Shown: positions 21,412-34,845, counted from the stretch's first letter. The stretch: 64,000 nt of DNA from Sindora glabra (GCA_020226215.1 CM035226.1:63201455-63265454), one strand, 5' to 3'. Notes: generated by a model not told the origin, from the letters alone. Made by a program: numbers and translations.

Positions 21412-21785
21412 TGAGAAAGTTGTTTTAGTGAGCTTGCTATATTCCAAACTAGTGTGTTGTTGTGAGTGAGGACCAGATTGCTGACGTTGGTAAGTGTTAG
21501 GATGCCATTAGAATCACTGATTGGATTGGCTCGATTCGCGACCCAGGCAACGGTTTGAACTGGGAGGTTCTTGAACCAAATTCCCAAATAACGTTTGTTG
21601 GAGCTTCTGGGACGGAAGAAACCTAGTTCGAAGGTCCCACCGTTGGAAACTAATGCGGTGCCATCAGGCCCATCCCTGGGTGTTTGGGATTGAGAAATGG
21701 AATCTAATGCAGCGGTAATTTTGAGACAAGGGGCGAATAGCAGTGTGTGGGCAATAAGAGTAGTAATGAAAGAAAGAATGCCCAT

Positions 21786-22180
21786 TTGAACTTGTCGCTT
21801 TTCCGATGTGTTTTGTTTTATTAGGTATCGAGGAAGGATGCTAAAACAACCTGTTAACGGTGTCGAAAATTGCTTCCCCAAAGGAGCCCGTTCAATCACT
21901 GAAGTGAGTCATCGAAGAAAACTCATTCGCTAAGAGTCTTGGTTGTTCATCTTATCTTATACGACTAAGAAAAAGGAAATACTTAGCGTGAACATCAAAT
22001 CGTCACATCCGTTGAATGGTACGTTTGTATGACTTTTCTCCCTTCGTTGCGTGTGTTGGTAACAGAGAATAAAAGATGAGATTATTATTTATTTTGGTTA
22101 GTTTTTTTTACATCTTGAAACTTTTATTTTATTCATGAGTCATCCAATTTAGATTTTTAAAACTTTTTTTTATATCTAAA
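21786..22180 (-). other. Upstream region of the lectin-kinase relic
   Basis: Contains a stretch (about 21945-22015, with 'aaaaggaaatacttagcgtg' and 'aacatcaaat') resembling 58495-58545 and 50235-50275. This suggests that related upstream segments are repeated in the window. No TATA box could be assigned with confidence. Confidence 0.5.
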
Positions 22181-22183
22181 TAT
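22181..22183. repeat. 3-bp target-site duplication (left, CACTA copy 1)
   Basis: tat, matching tat at 31301-31303. Three-base duplications are typical of CACTA elements. Confidence 0.75.
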
Positions 22184-22195
22184 CACAACAACAAA

Positions 22196-22440
22196 ATAGA
22201 TCAATACTGACAACACCTTCAGTAATGACACATATTCAGTTGTCAATGATAAATTTGATAACTTTTACTAACGATAAAGTTATAAGTGATAACACAGCGC
22301 CCTTAAAAACTTCAACAATGACAATTATCATTGTTGAAGGCCTAAATCTTTAGCAACGATAAAAGTCGTTGCTAAAAGATTCTATGCCAATTTTTAGCAA
22401 CAACCTTTAACGATAATCGAAAAATTTGTTGTCATTGAAG
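22196..22440. repeat. Left subterminal repeat array, CACTA copy 1
   Basis: Repeated ACGATAA / TCATTG / GTCGTTG words in both orientations (for example ttcaacaatgacaattatca then ttgttgaa). These are the expected binding region for the element's own DNA-binding protein. Confidence 0.75.
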
Positions 22441-22448
22441 GGATAGTC

Positions 22449-22456
22449 TATAAATA
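22449..22456 (+). promoter_or_regulatory. TATA box of CACTA copy 1
   Basis: TATAAATA lies directly inside the left subterminal array. Copy 2 has tatatata at the same relative place (41326-41333). Confidence 0.6.
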
Positions 22457-22499
22457 CTCCCAGAGCTGCACCTTCACTCCCATTTTCACACGGTGAGGA

Positions 22500-25181
22500 G
22501 GGAACTTGACCGGAGGAGCAATTCAAGTATGTTCTCTTATATTTTACTATATATTTTATTTATATTTTTTAATTATATAATATAAGTATTTATGTATATT
22601 GTATATTATTTTATTTTATTAGATATTGTTACTATTTATTATTATTTGTATTTGATTAAAGGATATTCGATTAGTAAATTTACCTTAATGAGGTATGTGT
22701 GTTAAATTTTATAAGATTTCATTTCGTTATGCAATTTATGAAATGAATAATATGATATGAATTTACTTGCTGTAATGATATGTAATGAATTTATTTAGTT
22801 TGATGGTATGAGATCTTTAGCATGAAATTAATGTTAGTTGGATTTATATGTTATAAATGTTAAATGTGTTTATATAATTTTGCTTTAATATATAATTTAT
22901 AAATATAAACTTTGTTATTATTATGTTATTGAGTAATTTGTAGTTTTGAATAATTTGATATATGTGTGGACTATTTAATTAGGTAGATGAAATTAGTTTT
23001 GAATAATTCAATGTGTGTAGATTATTCAATTTAGCATCTAATTTTGGAATACAAGATTTTTTTAGTTTAATTGAAACATAGTAATATACTGAATTAGAAC
23101 AATTATATAAACATATTTAAAAATACATCGACATGAAATTAAACTTTTATGTAATTAAAATTTTTCAATATAACTTGGTAAACATACTTCAATGAAAACA
23201 TATAATAAAGAAACAAAATGTTATAAATATATTTGATGGAAATATTATACTTAATGAATTTTTTTTATATTCAACAATAATATTGAAAAGTTCAAGACAC
23301 GTCATAAGAATTTTTTATAATGTAATACAATTTCATATTATTATACAAATTAACAGGGATCACAAATCATAAAAATTTCATATCAATGTATAATTATTAA
23401 AATAAAAAAATTATCATCAATAATGATTATTATGTAATTTTTAATAAAAATTTCATATAAAAATTTTTGTAAAAAAATTATATTCAAAATAAATAAAAGG
23501 ATGAAGATAAATTGTTGCATGAAATATTTTTTAATATAAAAAAAGGATAAAAATAAATTGTTATATGAAAATTTTCATATGATAAATTGTGATATGATTC
23601 TTTCTATAATATAAAAAATTTCATATGAATTTTTTTGTATTTTTTGTTAAAATAAAATTTTCAGAACAATGTATAACAATTAAAATAAAAAATTGTCAAT
23701 ATAAAAAGAAATTTCATATTATAATTTATGTAATAATATAAAATTTTCATATAATTATATAATCTAAAAGGGATTACAAATTATACAAATTTCATAATAA
23801 TGTGTAATGTTTATTCAATAATGCTTAATATGTATTCAAATTCTCATATATTCAATATTTTCATTGGAAATGTATTAAAAATAATAACCATTCAATAAGA
23901 ATTCAAATAGGTTTTATTGTAATTTTCATATAATTTTTCATTTTATTTTCAAATTTATGCAATATCTAACATTTTTTGTGTAAAAATAATATCTACTCAA
24001 TTTTGATCATTTGTATTTATACAATGTAAATATTTTCAAATGCGATATGAATTTTTTTATGCAATTAAACCTATATGGAAATGTTTTATTTGAAAATGTG
24101 AATAAAAATATTAAATATTTGAAAATTAAATACATAAAAAATTTTCATTTGAATTTATTAATATAAAATATTAAATATTTGAAATTTAATTTTTATATAT
24201 TTAACAATAATATTGATATTCTATAAATGATAAAAATAAAAAATCTACATGAAAACTAGACATAGAATAATAACAATAAGATTACATATGATTATTTATT
24301 TTAAGAAAATCATAGTGTAGTAACAATAATATTACATATGAGTAAGAATTTTAAAAGGATTACGAGGATTAAATTTTTCATGTCAATAAGAATTCTCGTA
24401 CACAATACAATTTATATCAATTTGATGATTGTATACTAATAGAAACTTGAAAACTTTGAACACTTAAAAATATATTTGTACTCATAAAATATACGTTAGG
24501 TTAAAAGAGTTGAGTATTTATAAAATATATGTCATGGTAAAAAATTTGAACTATACATCTTATGAATGTGGTAGAGTAGTTTACAAAATTGAATTCCTAA
24601 TTCCAATTTGTTAAACAATGGGAATTTATGTGGATATTTAAAATAATTAACTATACAGATAATAACACACCTAAATAATGGTATTCATAAAATGTTTAAT
24701 GTAAGTTTAAAATTATTGTAAATATATTTTTACAATAATTTTAAATAGAATTGCATTTGCATTTACATTTGTATTGTAAACTTAGACCTGTTCAAGGATT
24801 AGTTGATCTTTATATATTAACCAACCCTTGAATTATCTTATAAAGTTAGATAATTTAAGATATGTCCAATAGTTATTATTGAGAATTTATCTAGCTCTCA
24901 TTTAACATTGTAGAAAATTTTTGGCATCCTAATTATTCTCTAGGTATAAACTATATTGATGTATAGTTCATATACTTGGAGAACTATGGGGAGATGCTAT
25001 TGAAATTTCTATATAGAAGAAACGATGAGCATGGATGAATTAATAATTATAGAAATATCTTAAATGGGATAGGATTCTACCATTTAGAATTGGAGTGATA
25101 CAGTACATTTAAGACATATAACAAACTTTGATCCCAATACTTAATTCCATAAGAAGTTGTCTTTTCCAATTCAGCAGTACG
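22500..25181 (+). other. Leader and long AT-rich intron-like region of CACTA copy 1
   Basis: No coding potential. Collinear landmarks shared with copy 2 (for example near 24770-25130 versus 43240-43660) show that this is element sequence. 'gttcatatacttggagaact' near 24964 is a good anchor, matched at 43446. Confidence 0.65.
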
Positions 25182-28100
25182 ATGTCGATAAATAAAAGTT
25201 ACATCCATCTACGAAATCGCTTATTGGATGAGTATTGGAATAGTGCGATGGCGTTTGTTAATAGAGTTAGAAACTTTATTGATGAAAGGGGTTTGGTGAA
25301 ATGTCCATGTAAGAAGTGTATGAATCTATTGTTCAAAATTTAGAAACATTGGAGGCACATATTATATATAATGGATTTCACCCATTATACACAAATTAGG
25401 TACACCATGGTGAAACACATGGCATTTATTATACATGATTTTATCAGCCCTCATGAAATTGAAGAAATAGTTAGTGATGAAGGACAAGGGAATGAGGATG
25501 TATTTAAGGGGGACATTGGATCGAATTATAGCAGTTGTGATGATTTATTTGCATAAATGGAAACAAAATTGTATCTGGGATGCATATCATTCTCAGCTTT
25601 AAACTTTCTAGTAAAACTCATGCACTTGAAGGTGCTACATAAGTGGACTAATAAATCATTTGATGCTCTTTTAAAATTGTTGAAATAGGCACTTCTGATG
25701 GACAATAAATTGCCTGAATCATATTATAGTACAAAGAAATGGCATGAGTCAATCCATATGTGTAAGCATAATTATGCACTTTTTTGGAAGGAAAATGCTT
25801 CGAGGATAATTGTCCAATCTGTGGGAAGAGCTGATGAATCGACAAAAACACAGTGGAAAAAGGTGCCTCAAAATGTGCTTTAATATCTTCCATTGACTTC
25901 TTAGCTAAAGCAATTATATAGATCGAGACATATTGCAAAGGATATGATATGGCATCATACTAGTAGGTCAACAGAAGATGGGGTGATGTGACATCCTATT
26001 GATGGGGAAGCTTGGTAAGAATTCAATAGCAAGCATCCCAATTTTTTTGTCGACCCTTAAAATGTTAGGTTAGGCTTAAGTGTAGATAAATTTAATCCTT
26101 TTGGTGATAGAAACTTGTCATACAACATGTGGCTAGCGATCATGACTACTTATAACTTGCCACCATGGATTTGCATAAATCAATCCTTTTTTATGTTAAC
26201 CCTATTAATACTAAGGCCTTAATCGCCAAGCAAGGATATCGACATCCTCTTAAGACTAATTGTAGAAGAGTTAAGACATCTTTAAGAGAGGGGGGTTGAA
26301 ATTCGAAATGCTAATACAAATACCATATTTAACATGTGGGTTGCTTTATTATGGATTGTAAATGATTTTCTGACTCACAACAATCTCACTAGATAGAACA
26401 AACAAGGTTATAAAGCATGTCCTACATGCAATGATAATACTCCATCAATTTGAGTAAGGGGAAAATTGTTTATATTGGTCATCATTATTAGCTTCCAAGG
26501 AGTCACACATGAAAAATTCGGAAGAAATTCAATGGAAGGCCAAAAAGAAGAGCCCCTATTCGTCCTCTTACTAATGAAATTATCATAGACTAATTGGGTA
26601 AGGTGGCACAAAACTTCCTAGTAAACACGTTCAGTTTAGTGGTCTAGAGCAAAAAAAGGGTGATGATAAACTTAATTGGAATAAGAGAAGCATATTTTTT
26701 AACCTCTTGTATTAACCGACAATGAACTTAAGGCATAATATTGATGTGATGCATGTTGAGAAGAATGTATGTGATAATATTTTGGGTATATTATTAGATA
26801 TTGAGTATAAGACAAAAGATGCAGATAATGGGAGACGAGATCCAATAAACATGAAAATAAGGCAAAACATGCATCTATATGAAGACAAAGGGCTAACTTT
26901 ACAAATCACATGCTACATACACCCTAAACTAGGAAGAATGAAGACGATTTTACCAGTTTATAAAGAAAGTGAAATTTCTTAATGGGTTTACTGAAGTCTT
27001 AAGAAGAATGTGACTGATCATGATATAAGGTTAAAGGGGTTGAAATTACATGAATGTCATGTTATCATACAGAGATTGTTAGGACCTTTAGTTTGGACAT
27101 TTTTACTGAAGAAATTATCATATTTGATTATTGAGTTACGCAATTTCTTCAACTAATTATGCACTAGAACTCTTAATAGGAGGGATGTCTTGCAAGCCAA
27201 GTAAGACATTGTCATCATTTTTTGCAAGCTTGAAAAGATATACCATCTGGTATTCTTTGATATAATGGTTCACCTAGTGATGCATTTGCCTAAGGAAGTA
27301 TTGTAGGGTGGTTCAGTTCATTTTTTATGGATATATCCATATAAGAGATACATAAAAAAGTTAAAGGATTATGCAAGAATTGTGCTTAACCTGAGGGTTC
27401 AATTATAGAAGGGTATATTGTTAATGAGGCATTGACATTTTATTCCATGTACCTAAAAGAGATGAAAACTAGATTCAATCGACTTGACTGAAACTAGGAC
27501 ATAGCATCGAAAGACACAAAAAGGGCATTATCAATGTTCCGACCTTAATGTCAACCCTTAGGAAAAAAAATATATCTCACTTTGATAGGACGAATCGAGA
27601 TGTTGCTATATGGTACATCTTAAATAACTATGCGGAGATTGAAAAGTATCTTTGGTGAGTTTCTACATTTATTCATAGATTTCTTCTAATTACAATGGAC
27701 TAAAATGCATATGTTTTATAGTAAGCATCGACAAGAGCTAGAACAAAGTAGTACTGATAATATAAATGAGTTACAGAGAACAAAATTTCTCACTTGGTTT
27801 TACTCTAAGGTAAAAGTTTGTTCTTTCCAAACATGTTATATCAATCATGTAAATATTGTTCCCTGCTTATAATTTTTCCTAATTTAACTTTTCATAAAAA
27901 TGCTATTTTTATAGATGTACAATTTGCATAAAAATGATTCCCTCGAAGCCACTGAAGAGCTATTATCGTTAGTTTTCGGTCCTAGTTTTATTATTATGAT
28001 ATACTCCACTTGTATTATTAATGGAGTACACTTTGTAGTTGAAACTTAGGATGCGAAGTATAAAACATAGAACAGTGGGATTTCTATTCTGAGAATTGAT

Positions 28101-28705
28101 GGTAACATGTTTTATGGTATACTAAAGGATATTATAAAGCTGACTTATCTAAAAAAGTATACTGTGACTTTATTCAAATGCAAATGGTATGATACTGATC
28201 CTCAAAAGAAAAAGCTTTGCATTGACAAGAACATTACAAGCATCTCCATTAACAGGCAATGGTATAGAGACGACCCTTACATTCTTGCAACTCAAGCACA
28301 ACGATCTTTTATATCAAAAATATTCTTAATGGGCCAAATTGGAGGGTCATCCATACTATTGTGCATTACAACATATGGGATTTGCTTGACAATGATATCA
28401 GTGTACAAAACTTGTAATTCCTATAGGAAAGCAACTCCTTCAATTTCAACCTCACAATTATTCTTGAATATTTTCATTTAGTCAACTTGAGGGATCAGAG
28501 AAATGATCCTTTAATCGTTTCATTTTCTAAGAATATTGAATCTACTACAGAGGGAGTGGACGTCTTCATCGACGATAATGACAATTTCAAATATGAAATA
28601 ATTAAAGATTATATGGAGGATTGGCTTCTATAATCTAATGATGGTGGAGAAACCAATGACCATGGGGATGATTTTGTTAGGTTTACTGACACTAATTTAG
28701 ACTAG
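25182..28705 (+). pseudogene. TNP2-type CACTA transposase, decayed (copy 1)
   Basis: TNP2-family proteins cut and join CACTA ends. The start MSINKSYIHLRNRLLDEYWN leads into the Transpos_assoc region with the Cys cluster KCPCKKC (25290-25320). Next come LGCISFSALNFLVKLMHLKV and NYALFWKEN (25560-25830), then the Transposase_21 core with RLGLSVDKFNPFG and MTTYNLPPWICINQ (26060-26200). MNLRHNIDVMHVEKNVCDNI lies at 26722-26780, the DUF4218 region at about 27250-27650, then after small introns DUF4216 (LFKCKWYD, INRQWYRDDPYILA; 28090-28330). The C-terminus is RFTDTNLD and TAG at 28703-28705. Numerous stops and frameshifts; inactive. Confidence 0.87.
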
Positions 28706-28855
28706 GAAAACAATATCTTTTTTACATGATAACTCATAATTGTGTAAAAGTTATTGTGTAATTTCATTGTATGAATATAGTAATTTGTATCTTGTCATCT
28801 ATTTCAATTGTGGGCATTTCTCTTAAATACTTACATAGTTTGTATTGTTCCAATC

Positions 28856-30613
28856 ATGGAGGATGTCGAGACACGACACCATGAAGGTGATGCTGGAGGG
28901 GACCCTCGATGTCGACCCACTCACATTCCATCACAATGTGAAGGATCAGGTATCTTTTCTAATGATCCACACTTATATTAATTATTTATTAAATATGAAT
29001 ATTTGGTATTGATATTTTTTATTATCCATCAAAGCTGTAGCTCCGAGAAAGAGGGGTTCAAATAGGTCCCTTAAGTTGCACAGAAAGATAGAAAGGAGCA
29101 AGGAGAGATCGATACTTGTATAGTTTGATATAACTGGTACATGTCATTCAATTGATGAAAATGCTAGTCATCTCTCCTGTGACATAGGTAGCATCATTCA
29201 AGCACATGTGCCGCCTTATTATAAATCATAACGGTTAATGCCTCAGCAATTGCAAGACTGAGTTATGCAAGAAGTTTATGTAATTATCCATCTCCTTCCT
29301 ATCTTAACTTAGTTATATTTGGTATTGAAATTTTTGGATATAGTTCTCACAAATTTGTTAAGTGTCTTCTAATGTAATCCTACTTTGAGTTCTAAGGTAT
29401 CACTAAGGCTGAGCAGGATACAATGTTCAATGGCTTAATCTGGAGTGCTGCAAACATGTATAAAGATGAGAAATACAAGTTGAATAGGCACTTTCTAAAG
29501 CACAAGAGTGATCGAGACTAGGATTTCGAATTGAACTATGCTAGGCACTGTATGTCACAATTTGTCTTGCCCTAGACGTGATAGAGGTGTGTAGATTAAT
29601 TTAATAGTGATGATTACGTGGTAAGTATGATATTTAATAAAGTTATGTTAGTATTTCATGTATCTAAATTGTAAACGTAATTATATCATATAATTATTTC
29701 TTAGTTTGCAGGAACTATCTATGAGGAATGCAGATAATTGGATAAAAAAGGTGGTGAATGATTAGCATGGATTGAAATCTATTGCCGCATATTATTATGA
29801 TAAGGTAATTCAATTTATTATTCATTATTTAAATGTATAATCTGTCACTAATTCAATAATTATATTTATCCTTTCTTTTTCTTGTAAAATCTAAATAGAG
29901 AAATAGGGATATGGGTGAGTTACAATTAGTGCTAAAGAATTTTAGGGGCCGACACATGTAAGTTATTTAAACTTTATATTTTAATGATATAAATTTTCTT
30001 GTAGTATGTGTAATTAATTTTTATTTTAAAAGTTCAAGACAAGGATGATTGAGCTGGCGACCCAGCACATGTATTCCAATGTGTCATCCATTAGCTTGCC
30101 TGGCACTTTTATGCAGATAAGATGCTTGGCACTCATAAAGGGTACAAGAAGGTGGTAGGTCATGTGCTGATTGGTCAAATGTATCATTTGTTAAGCACTT
30201 CCAGCTTTAGGACAAGCTCCCATTACATGTCCCAGATAGGTGAGTTGCAAAAGTAGCTGCAACAAAGTCGACAGCAACTGGAGTAGAGTCAAGAGCAACT
30301 TTAGTAGAATTAGTTGTTGATTTAGGAGCAATAACAACAATTTGTTCAACAATAGCAGATGTAGTAGCAGTTCGAGACATACGTGATGGAGCTGACTTTC
30401 TTACTCAAATAGTAAGGTCTCATACTATTGGTGCCACCATACATTGCTGCACTACCTGAGCTAGGTAGATTTACGGCTACACCCCCTGCCTAGCCACCTA
30501 GTTCTTCCCAGGCACCACCCTCTATGTATCATCCGCGTTATCAATAGGATGATGATGATAGTCCAGGTACAGATAATGATACATCGGATTATCTGGATCT
30601 TTCTTCCTATTAG
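28856..30613 (+). pseudogene. Second CACTA gene, Ptta/En-Spm (Transposase_24) type, decayed (copy 1)
   Basis: It starts MEDVETRHHEGDAGG and, after an intron, continues with RKRGSNRSLKLHRKIER (from about 29041), then SCDIGSIIQAHVPPYYKS (29178-29229). Further exons (about 29395-29620, 29710-29800, 29900-29960, 30035-30613) have recognisable splice signals. The C-terminal part is Gln-rich, with a coiled-coil look. In En/Spm the second protein binds the subterminal repeats and helps the transposase; Transposase_24 is the matching plant family. Stops such as TAG within the first domain show it is dead. End at TAG 30611-30613. Confidence 0.82.
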
Positions 30614-30904
30614 ATTTTGTATGTACTATTTTTTTCATGTACAAATATTTATATGAATTATGTACATAATTTTTTTTATTTATGTAATAATAATTTCACA
30701 ATTAATTTATGAGTATTCAATTTTTTATTTGGATCATGTGATCTTGTTACACATTATTATTAATATCATTAGCATATTTTATTTGTACAATTTAAATTAC
30801 ATAAATTAAATTAATTTAATTAAATTTTAATAAAAATATTATTATTTATATTATTACATATAATATATTAATTTAATTATATTTTTAATTCAATAAAAAT
30901 ATTG

Positions 30905-31285
30905 GAAATTGTCAACAACAACAGAGTGTTGTCATTGTAGGTTTAAAACTAAAAAATTATAAAATTATTTTTAGCAATGACAAAGTCATCGCTAAAACTA
31001 ATTTTATAATTTTTTAGTTTTCAGTTTTAAACCTATAGCAATAGCCATTTGTCGTCAGTAAAAGTTGTCATTAAAAGCATTGAAATTAAAAAAAATTGAA
31101 ATTTTAAATGGTTTTCTGCGGTAACATTGTCATCATAGAAAATCAAGTTTTTACCGACGACAAATTGTTGTCGGTATAGGTTGTTTTAACAATGAACCTA
31201 TATTGACGACTTTTTCTATGATGATTTTCACTTTTTGCAGAGATTGAGATATCTACAGTGATAACAAATGTCATTGCTAAAGGTG
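30905..31285. repeat. Right subterminal repeat array, CACTA copy 1
   Basis: Inverted short words such as agcaatgacaaagtcatcgc, plus gacgacaaattgttgtcgg arranged as local palindromes up to the terminal CTGTAGTG. Confidence 0.75.
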
Positions 31286-31300
31286 ATTTTTGCTGTAGTG

Positions 31301-31303
31301 TAT
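31301..31303. repeat. 3-bp target-site duplication (right, CACTA copy 1)
   Basis: tat, identical to 22181-22183. Confidence 0.75.
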
Positions 31304-31487
31304 AAAGGTGAAAGTGTCCTTTGTTTTGAAATGGAAACATATTTTATAAATATAAAAATATAGCTATAAAATACTAAAATAATAAAAAATATATTTTATT
31401 TGCTTAATATTAAATATAAAAAATGTGATAAAAAATATTTCCAAGGAAGTTGTTTTCTTGCAATACACACACACATACATATACATG

Positions 31488-31518
<31 letters not shown>

Positions 31519-32890
31519 AATTGATGATCGATTGATATCATTATAAAAATTATACTTTTACATCAAATCTAAGCCATCCATTCTCATTTCATCTAATGGT
31601 TTAAAACAATATAATTTAATAGTGAGTCAGAATTTAATGATGAAAGGGAATGAAAAAGTTAATTTATTTAATTATTTTTATAATGTTTCCTTGTCAGTAA
31701 TAATAATTAAATCATGATATAAAATTACAAAAATATATCTAATAAATCTTTAAAAATATAGAATAAAACATAATAATTTAAGTAAAGCAATTTGCATAAA
31801 AATAAGATGAAACATATGTCAATAACCGTCACAAAGCAAAAACTAATTTTTACTCCTTGTCCATAATCTAATTAATTAGTCCTATTAGAATTTTTTTATA
31901 TATGCAATTGTCTATAATATTTCTTTTTTAAATGTAAAAAAGTGTTGAGATGTAGTTTGTTATTTATTTGATGATTTTCCTAGTTTTTCTTTTTTTTAAA
32001 AATAGAAATGTTAATTTCTTTTTTACCCAATGTGTTAAACTTGTTATAAAATTTATAAAACCAAAATAAAAAGGTTGAAAAGAATAATTTTAAATGCTAA
32101 AAGAAATGTTGTCCTATTGAATTTGATTTTGTTTTGTAATATGTTTAGAAAATATTTTTTTCATTTGGACTAGCATGTGTTTTATTCAAGAAATATTATT
32201 ATAGAAACAATTAAAAATTATAAGAAAAAAATTTATATATTTATTTCGATAGATGAAGAGAAAATATAAAAAAATCATGGGAAAAAAGAATTTAGAGTAA
32301 TTAAGACAGGTAAAGAGAGAGAAAAAAGTAATTAAATAAACTAATATGCTAATTTTCTCTCATCATTAAATTCTAACTGCATTATTAAATTGAATTATTT
32401 ATAATCATTAGATAAAATGAAAACTGATAGCTTATATTTGGTTTAAGAGTGTAACTCCTATAGTTGTATTAATCGATCCCCACTATACACACACACACAT
32501 ATATATATACTAATCTTTACATCTATATGTAAATTAAGGTTAGCAACCTCTCTATTTTCTCATTTGGATGAAAAATTTTAATTATTAATTTGATGATAAT
32601 AAAATAATAGAAAATATTATAATTCATTTATTACTAACATCAACTATTTCAATCGGTGAGAACATCTATTGTATAGATGGGAGAGAATTAATAGAGTTGA
32701 CTTAAATATTTTAAATCAATATTTTTTCATTAAAATAATTCAAATATCCTTTATATATATATATATATAAGAATTGCTAACTTATTATAAAAAATATCAA
32801 TATATATATTTACTAGTAAATGATATTTTTTTTATATGAAATGCCTTTCGGTAAACTAAACACGAAGCTTTAACCATCCTTCTTCCTCCT
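31304..32890. other. AT-rich intergenic DNA
   Basis: No gene seen. Holds a (GT)n microsatellite (about 31483-31518), (AT)n near 32498-32511 and 32752-32768, and a probable diverged relative of the MITE at 34846 (about 32500-32770). Confidence 0.6.
31483..31518. repeat. (GT)n microsatellite, interrupted
   Basis: Two GT runs separated by 'atat', preceded by a CA run near 31465. Confidence 0.85.
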
Positions 32891-32894
32891 TCTC

Positions 32895-34570
32895 TTCACA
32901 AAATTCTCATACTTACTGTAACTAATTTTGAAAGCTTGAAATTATGTAGAGAATATTTGAAAGGGAACTCTTTTAATCCTTTACACGTTACCTTAGAGGA
33001 AAAAAAGGGAAAAAAATTATTCTGAAAAATAATTTGGTTTAATTTATAGAACTTTTGAGTGTGAAGTTCTCGCAATACATGCATTTCAATTAACAAGTTT
33101 TTATAAAGAGGACGCTAATATCTGAAAACCAATTTTTGTCGAGACTAAGCCAGGTAAATCTGAAAATATTGTTATATACATTGTTAAGATTCATCAAAGT
33201 AGAAAACGAAAACTTCATTTCCTTAAATTTTCATAAATTCTATCATTTTGTTCTCTGCAGTAAACTTTAACTTCACAATCCTGATTGAAGGAAGATGACA
33301 GGAAAAATAAAACCTTACTTCAAGAAGTAAAAGGTGATAACGATGTACAATATATAAACTGAATTCAGAAATTTCTCATGCCGTAGAAGAATGTCAAATA
33401 AAATTTATGGTGGTATTTGATTCCCAAAATTATATATTTTTAAAATATTTAATATTTCTAAGAACGTGATTCATAGAAATTCAATTTTAAAAATATAACA
33501 TTATTATATTTGATTTATTAAAAAATATTTCTAAAAATATTATAATAATATATTTTATTTAATTTGTATATTTTTAAAAATATTGTTAGATTAAAAAAAT
33601 CTACATCTAAATTTGTGGACAATGATAGTTGATAGTGATAAGAGGTGATCAATGGTAATTACTAGTAGTTGAGAGATAGTTGACAATGGTCTTTAGTAAT
33701 AAATGGTGGTCAACAATAATCATCTATAACAAGTGGTAACTTATAATGATTAGTGGTTGGAAGCAATTATTAATTATGGAGGTTGGTGATAGCAATTACC
33801 TATAATGGGTGGTGGCCAACAATAAGTGGTGATTGAAGTAGGCACGGGCCATGAATGGTTATTAGTAATGAATGGTGGAGGGTAGTGATCAATGATAGTA
33901 AGCGGTGGCTAATAGTAGTTAACTGCAATATGTGATAGTGAAATAATGCATTAATAATGGTAAAGGTAGATAAATAATTTATTTATATTATTAAAATATT
34001 CTTATGTTATGAGAATATAAAATACCCACTTTTCTAGCTTTATAAAAATATTTTGATGGAATATTCAATTGAAAATATTTTCAAAATATATTTCTACAAG
34101 TTGAACTAAGTATAGAAATAGTCTATTCCCTTTCAATATTTTCAAGATTGGGGTGAAGATTCCACGAATAAAACGTGACTTAAATTCGAAGATCTTTCTA
34201 TGTTTGAAACTTTCAATGATGCCTTCGATGAATAAATTAATTTTTACTCTTTTTTCTTTAGAAAATGCCTCCTTCTCTCCCATATCATCAATCATTTTTC
34301 TCCCCTTCCCTGTGCACTAACCCAGCAAGAGGCATTATGAAATGGATGAAGTGAGAATTAATTTATTTAAAGAGATGGTTTAAAAAGCCTTGAATATCGC
34401 CATTAAAAAATATGGGATATTGAAGAATATAATGTATCATAAACACAATAACTGGGAATCAGATTCTAAATATTTGACAAATATATAAGAAATTGTGAGA
34501 TAATTTACCATTGCTAGATTAGGAATTGTGCTGTGCATCACCGCTTGTAAATATTTGGAATAATTAAATT
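32895..34570. repeat. Duplicated host segment, copy A
   Basis: Aligns with about 50265-52560. Anchors: 'aaatattgttatatacattg ... aagattcatcaaagt' (33156-33200) versus 'aaatattgttatatcgctaa gattcaccaaagt' (50639-50670), and 'gagataatttaccattgcta' (34497-34516) versus 'gagataatttagtattgcta' (52493-52512). The start also matches 58545-58660. No gene recognised. Confidence 0.7.
33612..33960. repeat. Imperfect G/T/A-rich minisatellite-like stretch
   Basis: Words such as 'ggtggtcaacaataa', 'agtggtaa' and 'gatagtgat' recur many times with irregular spacing. This looks like a decayed short-unit tandem repeat. No reading frame. Confidence 0.6.
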
Positions 34571-34845
34571 TGTCACTCATTGCCTTTTAAATTAGTGAAA
34601 ACATAATATTTTTAATTATTCATATTTTACATTTAAATTTAATTATTAATTTTCTTTTAAAATATTTAGTAATTTACACATATTCCTATAAATTTGTAAA
34701 GAGACTAGTAATGTATATTGAGTTTCAGAATGAAACTATTTGTTATAAATTTAACAATAGGTATTTCTAGTAATATAGTGGCAATTAATATTTTTTTTTG
34801 TAAATTTTTTATCTCATATTTTAAATTTAATATATATATATATAG

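Larger units (their letters stand above)
19075..21785 (-). pseudogene. G-type lectin S-receptor-like kinase, exon 1 only, split by a hAT element
   Basis: The minus strand encodes the extracellular part of an S-domain receptor kinase. Part 1 (21785 to 21412) starts with a signal peptide (MGILSFITTLIAHTLLFAPC), then the bulb-type lectin domain (GGTFELGFF, RYLGIWFKNLPVQTVAWVAN). After the 1.41-kb hAT insertion, part 2 (20001 to 19075) resumes with VAQLLDSRNLVV, LWQSFDYPTNT, the S-locus glycoprotein domain (FRFGPWNGLRFSG), a shortened EGF-like region (PADQCNNFAISGSPICQCLK, lacking the usual CGAYG segment), and a PAN domain (CREQCLSNCSCMAF, GCVMWFDDL). It ends at a GT donor (GTGAGAAC, 19067-19074), the normal end of exon 1. 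No transmembrane or kinase exons were found downstream. Such proteins act as plasma-membrane receptors; this copy cannot. Confidence 0.9.
22184..31300 (+). mobile_element. CACTA (En/Spm) transposon copy 1, 9.1 kb, both ends present
   Basis: The right end is ...TTTTTGCTGTAGTG (reverse complement CACTACAGCAAAAA). The left end CACAACAACAAAATAG is a slightly decayed version of the CACTACAAG... terminus seen in copy 2. Flanks are tat on both sides. Subterminal arrays of short inverted motifs occupy about 22200-22440 and 30905-31285. Inside are a TATA box, an AT-rich leader/intron region and two decayed plus-strand genes (25182-28705 and 28856-30613). Many in-frame stops make it non-autonomous. Confidence 0.9.

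Noticed and set aside
34065..34295. 76-residue minus-strand frame near duplicated segment A
   Set aside because: No recognisable family, and no collinear open frame noticed in duplicated copy B.
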